NCBI GenBank assembly: GCA_000431515.1
Contig: HF991350.1
Span: forward strand, 4,197-16,804
Length of the DNA: 12,608 nucleotides
Direction: 5' to 3'
From: Clostridium sp. CAG:632
GTDB lineage: Bacteria; Bacillota; Clostridia; Lachnospirales; Lachnospiraceae
The position numbers and the translations under genes are program-made. Below are positions 4,811 through 12,608 of the stretch, piece by piece. The notes beneath the pieces are model-generated. The model was not told the origin of the DNA, searched no databases, and was given only the letters and a program-made list of their open reading frames with translations. Each line of letters begins with the position of its first letter. Position 1 is the first letter of the stretch.

Positions 4811-7735
4811 TTACAATCCAAATGATTTCACGATCTGTTTAAACTCCGGACATCCGGCAAATGCTTTCAAAACACTCTTCCGACTCTCACCCTTGTTCAG
4901 CCGTCCGATCCAGTAATTTAATCCGCCCTGATCTGCCTCACGTCCCATAAAGGTACGATATAGTACTTTCACATATGCAGTATTATTCAGTTTCTTATTC
5001 GTAAATTCCGGTGCAAAGAAGAAAAGCTCTGCTACCTCAACCGGAGTCTTGCGTTTCGCATTGATCTCGCCCACCCAGTATTTCAATCCTGCCGGTTCTG
5101 CCGCACGTCCCAATGCCTTTGTATAGATCCGTGCCACATATGCCTCCGTATTTGTATAAACGGTAATCTTACAGGTCGCTTTCTTTCCGCTGCCATCCTT
5201 GGCCCTACAGGTAATGGTCACCGTTCCCGCTGCCTTGGCTGTTACCTTACCGCTACTGCTGACCGTTGCTATTTTCGTATTTGAAGATTTCCATGTCACC
5301 GCCTTATTGGTTGCATTGGTTGGTGTCACCGTTGCTTTCAATGTCAGAGTTTCCTTCGGAGCCAGAGTTGCTGTTGTTTTATTTAAAGTAACTTTCGTTA
5401 CCTTTACAACCGGATTCTTAACCGTTATCTTGCAGGTCGCTTTGACGTTGCTTTCATCCTTTGCTGTACAGGTGATGATTGCCGTACCGGCTGATTTGGC
5501 GGTTACCAACCCGCTTGGGCTGACCGTTGCCACATTCTTATTCGAAGTACTCCATTTCACTTCCTTCTTCGTTGCATTGCCAGGTGTCACTGTCGCTGTC
5601 AGCTGCAAGGTCTTGCCCTTTGTCACGCTTGCGGTTGTCTTGTTCAATGTGATCTTATTTACCTTTATCTCCGAAGGTGTCTGTACCTTGGCCTTCACCG
5701 TCACATTACAGATTCCGACCACACTGTTATCTGACACGGATTTACATGTAATCACAGCACTTCCGGCAGTCTTTGCAGTTATCTTACCATTACTGTCCAC
5801 ACTTGCAACCGCATCCGAAGAAGACGTCCAGGTTACTGCCTGATTCGTTGCATCTGATGGATAAATGGTCTTTGTCAGTGTCAGCGTATCTCCTACCGTC
5901 AATGCAGCACTGGTCTGACTTAATTGAATACCCGATACCGGCACCGTAACAGTCACCTTACAGGTTGCTTTGACACCGCTGCCATCCTGTGCTGTACAGG
6001 TGATAGTCGCCGTACCGGCTGATTTGGCGGTTACCAACCCGCTTGGGCTGACCGTTGCCACATTCTTATTCGAAGTACTCCATTTCACTTCCTTCTTCGT
6101 TGCATTTGCCGGAGCTACCGTTGCTGTCAATTTCTGTGTCTGACCCTTCGTCAGAGCAAGACCGGTTGATGCGCTTAATGTAATCCTGCTGACCTTCACA
6201 TCCGCCGGTGTGGTCGTATCCCGCTTATCTGTATATGCCTTAATTCTACAGTTATAACCACTTGCCGAAACATCCTGCCAGTAACTTCCACTAGAACTTA
6301 TAAAGCTCTGACCGGTCTTTGCACTGGATACGCCGGTCAGCCAGTTCCAGGAAAACGATACATCTATCGGAACTTTCGGTGTTCCGCTGGACGTTGTCTG
6401 ATAGACCACAACCGAATAGGTATCACCCGCATTCAGATCAACCGGAGTATCTAAGACAACGGTATGAAATCCTGCATATGGTTCAGTTGCTGTCTGAGTA
6501 CTGACCAACGTTCCACTGACCGGATTTCCGGTACAGTTCTTATAAATCTTAATCGTGCAGGTATATTGGACATCCTCTGTATAAAATCCAACTGCTTTTA
6601 ATGTTTCAGCAGAATTTGCCGTATAAACATTTGCTGCATTTGCGACAGAATAAGTTGACAGCCCCACTCCACCATCGTACTGATAGTTGTAGTCATAATT
6701 ATCGCCCGTACCATAATCATAGAAATATGCATTTCCATTCAGATTCGGCGAATCCTCATAGGAAATATAAAACAAACCATCTTTACTCCAGTTTGATCCC
6801 CAACTATTTTTACATAACCATGCACCGTTTGATGACGGCTTATAAGTACCGAAATTGTCCTTGCTATAGTTATCATCCCAGCCCACAATGGTTATCGCAT
6901 GATTGGTCGAAGTCCCCGTCGGCTTATACTCTGCCAGTGGTTCCGAACGATTCCACTGACTAGAGGAATTAAAATATGCCGAATCGTGATAATATGATGC
7001 TGCGCAGGCTCCATATTCCATAATCAGCTGCTTTACAATGTCCCGGTCCTTCATAGACACCCAATATGCATTCTCCAGATGATACGCATCCTTACCATAA
7101 GCCAGTGCATCATCTAAGGTCTTCGTTCTATCATTATATACCGTGCTGTACGGTGCATCCTCTTCCTGTGTTACGCCCTGCCAGGTCGCCAGACGGTAAG
7201 TTGCCAGCTGCTGATTACCGCCTCTGTCCAGATAATCCTCGGCACTGCTGTCCGTTACAACGGTCACACTGTCTCCTGCCGTTCCACCAAGCGGATCTTC
7301 TACCGTATGATAGAAGAAATATGCCAGTTGCCATTCAGACAGATCGATCGTACTATCTGCCAGTCCTTTTTTCCAAAGATCTGCCTCTGCAGAAGCCATA
7401 GCTGCATGTGCCCAGCAGGTTCCGTATGGGTTCTGATTTTTAATCGAAGTAATGTATGGTGATATGTAAGACGATGTATGCACACCCCGATCTGCTCCCG
7501 GTTCCAGCTCCTGCAGACTGGAGACCTTGATCTCCTCTTCCCCATGATAGCTCAGAATCATGTCTGCGTCATTACCCTGCACTCCACCCTCATCTACAGA
7601 CTTCACGCCTGTCTCCGTACTAATAATCCCGGTTATTATATCATTTCCATCTGCATTTCCCGTCTCTGCATAAACCGCCGTAGTCCCCATCAGCAGAACA
7701 CCTGCCAGAATGCCGGCCAAAATCCTTCTTTTCAT
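4811..7735 (-). CDS. Secreted papain-like (C1) cysteine peptidase with lectin-like, Big_2 and DUF4214 domains
   Basis: This is a 974-residue exported protein. The signal peptide covers residues 1-23 (RRILAGILAGVLLMGTTAVYA). Residues 85-345 are a C1A peptidase-like domain with all four key residues: Gln101 and Cys107 in QNPYGTCWAHAA, His279 in NHAITIVGW, and Asn310 in CKNSWGSNW. Residues ~360-500 fit the lectin-like beta domain that follows the peptidase in bacterial relatives. Four Big_2 domains of 80-85 residues cover ~514-860. Residues 864-970 form a DUF4214 region with two copies of a LGR/GREA...GLxYW pattern. There is no membrane anchor or dockerin, so attachment may be through DUF4214 or Big_2. 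The ATG at 7735 has AGAAGGGA 8 nt upstream. It lies 157 bp after purD and downstream of that gene's terminator, so it probably starts the surface-protein transcript. The substrate is unknown. Confidence 0.88.
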   Translation of the reverse strand: MKRRILAGILAGVLLMGTTAVYAETGNADGNDIITGIISTETGVKSVDEGGVQGNDADMILSYHGEEEIKVSSLQELEPGADRGVHTSSYISPYITSIKNQNPYGTCWAHAAMASAEADLWKKGLADSTIDLSEWQLAYFFYHTVEDPLGGTAGDSVTVVTDSSAEDYLDRGGNQQLATYRLATWQGVTQEEDAPYSTVYNDRTKTLDDALAYGKDAYHLENAYWVSMKDRDIVKQLIMEYGACAASYYHDSAYFNSSSQWNRSEPLAEYKPTGTSTNHAITIVGWDDNYSKDNFGTYKPSSNGAWLCKNSWGSNWSKDGLFYISYEDSPNLNGNAYFYDYGTGDNYDYNYQYDGGVGLSTYSVANAANVYTANSAETLKAVGFYTEDVQYTCTIKIYKNCTGNPVSGTLVSTQTATEPYAGFHTVVLDTPVDLNAGDTYSVVVYQTTSSGTPKVPIDVSFSWNWLTGVSSAKTGQSFISSSGSYWQDVSASGYNCRIKAYTDKRDTTTPADVKVSRITLSASTGLALTKGQTQKLTATVAPANATKKEVKWSTSNKNVATVSPSGLVTAKSAGTATITCTAQDGSGVKATCKVTVTVPVSGIQLSQTSAALTVGDTLTLTKTIYPSDATNQAVTWTSSSDAVASVDSNGKITAKTAGSAVITCKSVSDNSVVGICNVTVKAKVQTPSEIKVNKITLNKTTASVTKGKTLQLTATVTPGNATKKEVKWSTSNKNVATVSPSGLVTAKSAGTAIITCTAKDESNVKATCKITVKNPVVKVTKVTLNKTTATLAPKETLTLKATVTPTNATNKAVTWKSSNTKIATVSSSGKVTAKAAGTVTITCRAKDGSGKKATCKITVYTNTEAYVARIYTKALGRAAEPAGLKYWVGEINAKRKTPVEVAELFFFAPEFTNKKLNNTAYVKVLYRTFMGREADQGGLNYWIGRLNKGESRKSVLKAFAGCPEFKQIVKSFGL
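5481..5578. repeat. Exact 98-bp direct repeat, copy A (third Big_2 domain)
   Basis: This stretch is identical base for base to 6009-6106, with copy starts 528 bp apart. It begins gccgtaccggctgatttggc and ends ccttcttcgttgcatt. It encodes the stretch from ATKKEVKWSTSNKNVAT to SAGTA in the third Big_2 domain. The flanking Big_2 sequence has diverged. Identity at synonymous positions implies recent duplication or gene conversion. Confidence 0.92.
6009..6106. repeat. Exact 98-bp direct repeat, copy B (first Big_2 domain)
   Basis: This is the second copy of the 98-bp repeat, inside the first Big_2 domain of the cysteine peptidase. Recombination between the copies would delete or add 528 bp. That is 176 codons, in frame and equal to about two Big_2 units, so domain number could vary between strains without breaking the gene. 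Confidence 0.92.
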
Positions 7736-7822
7736 GTAATATATCCCTTCTCTTTCGTAAATTTAATTAATAATTTCAGATTATCATGTTTTCGGGCTTC
7801 TGCATATATAAAACAGTATGTC

Positions 7823-7852
7823 AAAAAACCGGATATGTTTCCATACCCGGTT
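7823..7852 (-). terminator. Rho-independent terminator of the purMND operon
   Basis: Read on the minus strand, a 10-bp stem, AACCGGGTAT / ATATCCGGTT (one G-T pair), encloses a 6-nt loop, GGAAAC. A run of six T follows at 7828-7823, overlapping the stem end. It lies 41 bp after the purD stop and separates the purine genes from the surface-protein genes. Confidence 0.88.
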
Positions 7853-7892
7853 CCCTTAAACATTGCTTTTCAGTTGTAACTATTTCAAGCTC

Positions 7893-9167
7893 TTACGCCT
7901 CATCAATTGCTTTACCAATATCATGACGCATATATTTGTTTTCAAAATTCACCCATTCAGTCGCCTTATATGCATTCGCACGAGCCTCTTTCAGATTCGA
8001 TCCCTTGGCTGTGATTCCAATCACCCGTCCGCCGTTTGTTACAATCTTACCATTCTTAAACGCAGTACCTGCATGGAATGCATAATAACCCGGATGATCC
8101 TTGAAATTCTCCAGCCCGGTGATTTCAAATCCCTTCTCATAAGAGACCGGATATCCGTCAGATGCCAGAACCACACATACCGCTGCATTGTCCTCAAACT
8201 GCAGGTCAATCCGATCTAAAGTTCCGTCAATGCATGCCTCCATAACATCAATAATATCATTCTTCATTCTCGGAAGAACGACCTGTGCCTCCGGATCGCC
8301 GAACCGTGCATTATACTCCAGCACCTTGGTTCCCTTCGGGGTGATCATCAGTCCGCAGAACAGGATGCCGACAAAGTCTCTTCCTTCCGCCTTCATGGCT
8401 GCCATTGTCTTCTCATACACTTCCTTCTGGCAGAACTCGTCAATCTCTTTAGTATAGAACGGACTTGGCGAGAAGGTACCCATACCGCCGGTATTCAGCC
8501 CCTGATCTCCATCCTTCGCACGCTTATGATCCTGTGCCGAAGTCATAGTCTTAATATGCGTACCATCACAATATGCCAGCACGGAAACCTCCCGTCCGGT
8601 CATAAACTCTTCAATTACCATACGGTTTCCGGCACTGCCGAACTGCTTATCCAGCATGATCGTCTTCACACCTGCCTTGGCTTCTTCCAGATCCTTGCAG
8701 ATCAGAACACCTTTCCCCAAAGCCAGTCCGTCTGCCTTTAATACGATTGGAAAATCAGCCTCTGTCTCCAGATAATGAATGGCTGCATCCGCATCCTCAA
8801 ATGTCTCATATGCCGCTGTCGGAATATTATATTTCTTCATCAGATCCTTGGAAAATGCCTTGGAGCCTTCAATGATTGCAGCATTCTTTCTCGGTCCGAA
8901 TACCCGCAGGCCGGCCTTTTCAAACTCATCGACAATACCACCAACCAACGGATCATCCATTCCGATGATGGTAAGATCAATCCGGTTCTCCTTTGCAAAA
9001 GCCACCAGCTTATCAAATTCCATTGCCTTAATGTCTACACATTCCGCCAGCTCTGCAATACCGGCATTCCCCGGTGCACAGTAAATCTTATCTACCCGTT
9101 TGCTCTCGCTTACCTTCTGTGCAATTGCATGTTCTCTTCCGCCACTGCCTACGATCAAAACCTTCAT
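7893..9167 (-). CDS. purD: Phosphoribosylamine-glycine ligase (GAR synthetase)
   Basis: PurD joins 5-phosphoribosylamine and glycine with ATP to give GAR, the second step of de novo purine synthesis, in the cytoplasm. The 424 residues match the usual length. The N-terminal domain opens with KVLIVGSGGREHAIAQ (2-17). The ATP-grasp domain spans about 101-325, with LKADGLALGKGV (143-154) and LNTGGMGTFSPSP (224-236), and the family signature NARFGDPEAQV lies at 286-296. The C-terminal domain ends normally at DEA. AAGGAGGA at 9173-9180, 5 nt before the ATG, gives a clear start. It is the last gene of the purMND run, 51 bp after purN and followed by a terminator. GMDDPLVGG (69-77) replaces the more usual GPEAPL wording, which I take as a clostridial variant. 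Confidence 0.97.
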   Translation of the reverse strand: MKVLIVGSGGREHAIAQKVSESKRVDKIYCAPGNAGIAELAECVDIKAMEFDKLVAFAKENRIDLTIIGMDDPLVGGIVDEFEKAGLRVFGPRKNAAIIEGSKAFSKDLMKKYNIPTAAYETFEDADAAIHYLETEADFPIVLKADGLALGKGVLICKDLEEAKAGVKTIMLDKQFGSAGNRMVIEEFMTGREVSVLAYCDGTHIKTMTSAQDHKRAKDGDQGLNTGGMGTFSPSPFYTKEIDEFCQKEVYEKTMAAMKAEGRDFVGILFCGLMITPKGTKVLEYNARFGDPEAQVVLPRMKNDIIDVMEACIDGTLDRIDLQFEDNAAVCVVLASDGYPVSYEKGFEITGLENFKDHPGYYAFHAGTAFKNGKIVTNGGRVIGITAKGSNLKEARANAYKATEWVNFENKYMRHDIGKAIDEA

Positions 9168-9218
9168 GCTGTTCCTCCTTGATTCTATCTTCCGGCTTTC
9201 CGCCGTCTGTTTTTATCC

Positions 9219-9842
9219 CTATCTGATCCTTGTTCTGCCGTCTGTCACTTCTACTCTGCCGTTTGCGATCAGATTGATCGCTTGTGGCAGAAGCTTCCAC
9301 TCTGCCTGTTCCATAACTCTCCGTTGTAAAATCTCCGGCGTATCACCGTCCTGCACCTCTACTGCCTTCTGCAGAATGATCGGACCGGTATCCGTTCCTT
9401 TATCAACAAAATGTACTGTCGCACCAACTACCTTCACGCCACGTGCCAGAGCTGCCTCATGCACCTTCAGTCCATAATAACCGGTTCCGCAAAATGCCGG
9501 GATCAGAGACGGATGGATATTGATGATCCGATTCTCATATTTCTCTATCATTTCCGGCGGGATCACCACCAGGAACCCTGCCAGCACGATCAAGTCAACC
9601 TGATAGGAATCAACCGCCCCGATCAGTGCCTGATTAAACTCCGCACGCGTTTCATAGTTCTTCGGAGATATGCACTCTGCCGGAATCCCTGCCTTTGTGG
9701 CACGTTCCAGTGCCTTTACGCCCGGATTATTGCTGATCACTACCGCCAGCTCTGTATTTGTAATGGTTCCGTCTGCTACCCGGTCAATAATCGCCTGCAG
9801 ATTCGTTCCGCCACCGGATACCAGCACTGCAACTCTTAACAT
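9219..9842 (-). CDS. purN: Phosphoribosylglycinamide formyltransferase
   Basis: PurN transfers a formyl group from 10-formyltetrahydrofolate to GAR to make FGAR, the third purine step. The 207-residue length is typical. The start LRVAVLVSGGGTNLQAII (2-19) is the phosphate-binding loop. NIHPSLIPAF (108-117) supplies Asn108 and His110, and DTGPI (151-155) supplies Asp151; these correspond to the catalytic Asn-His-Asp triad of the E. coli enzyme. AFCGTGYYGLKVHEAAL differs from the enterobacterial AFPG version, but I have seen this form in clostridia. The ATG overlaps the purM stop by 7 nt (ATGTTAA), and its ribosome site AAAGGAG (9850-9856) is inside purM. This points to coupled translation of the two enzymes. 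Confidence 0.97.
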   Translation of the reverse strand: MLRVAVLVSGGGTNLQAIIDRVADGTITNTELAVVISNNPGVKALERATKAGIPAECISPKNYETRAEFNQALIGAVDSYQVDLIVLAGFLVVIPPEMIEKYENRIINIHPSLIPAFCGTGYYGLKVHEAALARGVKVVGATVHFVDKGTDTGPIILQKAVEVQDGDTPEILQRRVMEQAEWKLLPQAINLIANGRVEVTDGRTRIR

Positions 9843-10861
9843 AAGGTAACTCCTTTTTCTCCTGCTTCAACCTGTCCAACTACATATGCAGCATCACCGG
9901 TTGCCTTCAATGCTTCCAGTGTCTTATCTACATCTGCCGGGTCGATTGCAAGCATCATTCCGATACCCATATTGTAGGTATTGTACATCATCTGTTCCTC
10001 AATATTTCCGGTCTTCTGTAACAGTCCGAAGATCGGAGGAATCGGATAAGAATCCTTCTTTACAACCGCACGGACACCATCCGGCAGCATTCTCGGAATA
10101 TTTTCATAGAAGCCGCCGCCTGTAATATGGCTGCAGCCCTTGATCTTAACACCTGCCTGACGTACGCTTCGTAACGCCTTTACATAGATTCTGGTAGGCT
10201 CGATCAAAGCCTCTCCCAGTGTCTTGCCAAGCTCGTCATAATATGTATTTAAAGACTCTTCTGTCATATCAAATACTTTCCGCACCAGTGAGAAACCATT
10301 GCTATGAACACCGCTGGATGCGATACCGATCAATGTATCTCCCGGCTTTATATCAGCACCTGTGATCAGATCCTTCTTATCTACGACACCAACCGCAAAT
10401 CCTGCCAGATCATACTCATCCTCTTCCATCAGACCCGGATGCTCTGCAGTCTCACCACCGATCAATGCACAATCAGACTGTACACAGCCCTCTGCAACAC
10501 CCTGTACGATCGTTGCGATCTTCTCCGGATAATTCTTACCACAGGCAATATAATCCAGGAAAAACAACGGTTCGCCACCGGCACATGCCACATCATTTAC
10601 GCACATGGCAACTGCATCGATTCCGATCGTATCATGCTTATCCATTACAAAAGCCAGCTTCACCTTTGTACCGCAGCCGTCGGTTCCGGATAACAATACC
10701 GGCTCTTCCATATCCTTAATCTTAGCCAGTGAAAATGCACCTGAAAATCCTCCGATATTTGTCAGTACCTCCGGACGCATCGTCTTCTTAATGTGCTTCT
10801 TCATTAATTCTACGGACTGATAACCTGCTTCAATATCCACTCCGGCATTCTTGTAATCCAT
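9836..10861 (-). CDS. purM: Phosphoribosylformylglycinamidine cyclo-ligase (AIR synthetase)
   Basis: PurM closes FGAM to AIR using ATP, the fifth step of purine synthesis. The 341-residue protein starts MDYKNAGVDIEAGYQ, the normal PurM N-terminus. Other family marks are LSGTDGCGTKVKLA (57-70), MCVNDVACAGGEPLFFLDY (86-104), GGETAEHPG (135-143, usually GGETAEMPG) and HITGGGFYENIPRMLP (245-260). The ATG at 10861 is preceded by AGGAGGAA at 10868-10875 with 6-nt spacing. A longer TTG start at 10918 adds a basic tail that the family lacks and has no ribosome site. It is the first gene of the purMND unit, with a strong promoter just upstream. The adjacent purH, purE and purC genes common in other Bacillota clusters are not here. 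Confidence 0.97.
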   Translation of the reverse strand: MDYKNAGVDIEAGYQSVELMKKHIKKTMRPEVLTNIGGFSGAFSLAKIKDMEEPVLLSGTDGCGTKVKLAFVMDKHDTIGIDAVAMCVNDVACAGGEPLFFLDYIACGKNYPEKIATIVQGVAEGCVQSDCALIGGETAEHPGLMEEDEYDLAGFAVGVVDKKDLITGADIKPGDTLIGIASSGVHSNGFSLVRKVFDMTEESLNTYYDELGKTLGEALIEPTRIYVKALRSVRQAGVKIKGCSHITGGGFYENIPRMLPDGVRAVVKKDSYPIPPIFGLLQKTGNIEEQMMYNTYNMGIGMMLAIDPADVDKTLEALKATGDAAYVVGQVEAGEKGVTLC

Positions 10862-10944
10862 GCTTCGTTCCTCCTGTGATCTTACTCTTCTCTTGTTCTC
10901 TCCGTGCCTTTCCGGCAACTTTTAACCGGTCGCACTACCAATAT

Positions 10945-10973
10945 ATTATAGAGTACGTATACATATTTTTCAA
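10945..10973 (-). promoter_or_regulatory. purM: Sigma-A promoter of purMND
   Basis: TTGAAA at 10973-10968, a 17-bp spacer, then a perfect TATAAT at 10950-10945. Transcription should begin near 10938-10940, giving a leader of about 77 nt to the purM ATG. The upstream 80 bp are rich in A-tracts on this strand, like an UP element. No PurR box or purine riboswitch fold was recognised in the leader. A small hairpin (TGCC-GGAAA-GGCA) lies at 10905-10917. Confidence 0.82.
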
Positions 10974-11057
10974 GTAAGTTTCATTTCGCTTTTTGTTTTC
11001 TTTATTGCATCCTCTTTTTATGCAGTGTTAACAAATTATTCATATTTTTTAGTCATT

Positions 11058-11086
11058 TTTTCATTTACTTTTTATAAAATTATGAT
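11058..11086 (+). promoter_or_regulatory. Possible promoter of the LacI-like sensor gene
   Basis: TTTTCA at 11058-11063 (4 of 6 matches to the -35 consensus), 17 bp, then TATGAT at 11081-11086, in an AT-rich stretch 37 bp before the ATG. The elements are plausible but weak in this base composition. The purM promoter diverges about 85 bp to the left. Confidence 0.35.
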
Positions 11087-11122
11087 AAACTAAGAATAGT
11101 TACTGTTTGGGGAGGTATCTTT

Positions 11123-12608
11123 ATGTCAAAAAAGCGATTGACCATTGGGCTTTTCATCTGTCATCTGGACAATGATTATGCATACGACATATGCAAGGGT
11201 GTAGATTATGCTGCCAAAGAGCTGGATATTAACCTGGTGATTTTTCCGGGAATGTATATCAATGCAGCCTACAATGATCCGGCGAATGCCAAGTACGATT
11301 ACCAGTATAACTCCATCTTTTACTATGCGAAACCGGAATCTATCGATGCTCTGATCATTTCAATCGGCACGATCGGTACATTTTTAAATGATGCGGATTC
11401 TCTGGAATTCCTGAACCGTTTTAAGGACATTCCGGTTCTGACACTGGAAGCAGAGTTTCCGGGCTTTTCGTCTCTTGTCATTGACAGTGCAAAAGGATTA
11501 CGTGAGGTTATCCATCATCTGATCTATGACCACAATAAAAAACATATCGGCTTTATCAGCGGCCGTCAGGGCAATGCCGATGCACAGGAACGTCTGGATA
11601 TTTATCGCTCTACTCTGAAGGAATCCGGAATTCCGGTTGATGAGACACTGATTGCATATGGCAATTTCTCTGAATATTGCGAAGATCTGGTGGAGGATCT
11701 GCTGGATACACACCCGGAAATCGATGCCTTATGCTTCGCTAATGACCAGATGGCATTAGGTGGCTATAATGTATTAAAGCGCAGGGGTATCGAAATCGGA
11801 AAAGATATTGCCGTTACCGGATTTGATGATGTTCCTCTGGCACTGGCACTTTCGCCGGCACTTACGACCGTCCGTGCGAATGCCTGTGAATTAGGCTATC
11901 GTTCTGTCTATCAGGTATGTGAATTGATCAAGACACATGAGATCACTTCCAGACGCTTCGATTCCTCCATGATCGTCCGCGATTCATGTGGTTGTGCAGA
12001 AGTATCGTCCTCGCCTGCATCCGGTGCATCCGATTCAATACCTCAAACCAAGCAGGATATTCTAAACTCAATTATTGATTCTGTCTTTGTAAATGACAAG
12101 GATACCTTTATATATAAACGTATTTCTGTACTGATCACGGATTTTCTATCCAAGTTACTGGATATTACCCTTGATCCGGCACAGCATTCTTTCCCGCAGG
12201 AGCCGTTTAAAGACATCCTGCTAAACTACTGTAATTCCGATATGCCGCTCTACTATTCCGTGCCGCAGCTGAGCTACTGTATGCGCAATATTGAGAAGCT
12301 GATCCTGCCTCTCCTTTCGGATCTGGACAAGAAGATTTCCTTCTTCAATCTGACATCCGCACTCTCCAGCCTGCTTCTGAATGCAGAGGACGGCTTCCGT
12401 TACAATGAGAACCGGGATTATAAGTTAAATAACTGGACCTCCAGTTATATTATCCGCGATACAATTATCAATAGCACGAATACGGAGCTGATCTATCAGC
12501 AGATTGCAGATAAGTTCGAAAAACTGAATCTGCTCAGCTCTTACATCTTCACTGCGCCAAGCGAGGAGATTCATCTGAATCCGGACGGCAGCTGGCATAT
12601 ACCGGACG
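11123..12608 (+). CDS. LacI/PBP1-like sensor protein without HTH, probable signalling protein (runs off the right edge)
   Basis: The window holds 495 codons, with no stop before the edge. GGGGAGG at 11109-11115 gives a clear ATG. The protein has neither a signal peptide nor a membrane helix, and it begins directly at KRLTIGLFICHLDNDYAYD, the first strand of a LacI-type ligand-binding domain. The usual LacI DNA-binding helix-turn-helix is missing. The sensor domain covers ~6-285, including DALCFANDQMALGGYNVL (201-218) and VTGFDDVPLALALSPALTTV (231-250), and closes at SCGCA (288-292). Residues 305-480 are mostly helical and unassigned. By similarity to lachnospiral proteins I recognise, a C-terminal GGDEF diguanylate cyclase is the most likely output beyond the edge, but it is not seen. 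A histidine kinase is the alternative. The ligand is probably a sugar or similar small molecule. It is divergent from purM. Confidence 0.8.
   Translation, partial: MSKKRLTIGLFICHLDNDYAYDICKGVDYAAKELDINLVIFPGMYINAAYNDPANAKYDYQYNSIFYYAKPESIDALIISIGTIGTFLNDADSLEFLNRFKDIPVLTLEAEFPGFSSLVIDSAKGLREVIHHLIYDHNKKHIGFISGRQGNADAQERLDIYRSTLKESGIPVDETLIAYGNFSEYCEDLVEDLLDTHPEIDALCFANDQMALGGYNVLKRRGIEIGKDIAVTGFDDVPLALALSPALTTVRANACELGYRSVYQVCELIKTHEITSRRFDSSMIVRDSCGCAEVSSSPASGASDSIPQTKQDILNSIIDSVFVNDKDTFIYKRISVLITDFLSKLLDITLDPAQHSFPQEPFKDILLNYCNSDMPLYYSVPQLSYCMRNIEKLILPLLSDLDKKISFFNLTSALSSLLLNAEDGFRYNENRDYKLNNWTSSYIIRDTIINSTNTELIYQQIADKFEKLNLLSSYIFTAPSEEIHLNPDGSWHIPD

Noticed and set aside
5199..5843. 214-codon plus-strand open frame across the Big_2 region, rich in Val and Leu
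   Set aside because: It is the antisense shadow of repetitive Big_2 coding sequence. Its own repeats mirror those of the real gene, and it has no ribosome site.
7819..7824. TTGACA overlapping the T-run of the purD terminator as a promoter -35 for the cysteine peptidase
   Set aside because: No acceptable -10 is present at 16-18 bp. TATATA is only 8 bp away and GATAAT (7785-7780) is too distant. The real promoter of the peptidase gene was not located.
9836..10918. Longer PurM start at TTG 10918
   Set aside because: It adds a basic 19-residue tail foreign to the family. ATG 10861 has a strong AGGAGGAA and the canonical N-terminus.
10862..10945. Purine riboswitch or PurR box in the purM leader
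   Set aside because: The ~77-nt leader shows only a 4-bp hairpin. No conserved purine aptamer loops and no recognisable PurR-box sequence were found.

Overview
This window most likely comes from a gut-type member of the Lachnospiraceae (Clostridia, Bacillota). The support is indirect: clostridial-style purM, purN and purD with strong AGGAGG ribosome sites, a YtrA-type GntR regulator directly upstream of clpC, secreted Big_2, cohesin, dockerin and DUF4214 proteins, and a LacI-like sensor without a DNA-binding domain. No rRNA, tRNA, insertion sequence, prophage or CRISPR array is visible. Nearly everything is on the minus strand, so transcription runs from high to low coordinates. The one exception is the incomplete gene at the right edge.

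Layout from right to left. Positions 11123-12608 (+) hold the 5' part of a cytoplasmic LacI/PBP1-like sensor protein, probably a signalling protein with a C-terminal output domain beyond the edge. A 261-bp AT-rich divergent spacer carries a well-formed promoter for purM. Positions 10861-7893 (-) are purM, purN and purD, three steps of de novo purine synthesis, with a 7-nt purM/purN overlap and a rho-independent terminator after purD. Positions 7735-1173 (-) hold three exported proteins: a papain-like (C1) cysteine peptidase with a lectin-like region, four Big_2 domains and a DUF4214 tail; a glucosaminidase with an SH3-like domain and a C-terminal dockerin; and a membrane-anchored cohesin protein. 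Positions 1121-1 (-) are a GntR regulator followed by the start of clpC.

The most interesting region is the surface locus. The glucosaminidase carries a dockerin. The gene 30 bp downstream encodes a cohesin module held to the membrane by a C-terminal helix. This looks like a minimal cohesin-dockerin pair that would tether a cell-wall hydrolase at the cell surface, without the carbohydrate-binding or cellulase context of a cellulosome. The cohesin protein also contains an unassigned extracellular region made of two diverged ~55-residue copies. Other points for follow-up are an exact 98-bp repeat within the Big_2 coding region, a perfect inverted repeat over the gntR promoter, and a four-copy 16-bp tandem repeat between gntR and clpC.

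Functional assignments rest on motif recognition by eye. No database search was run.
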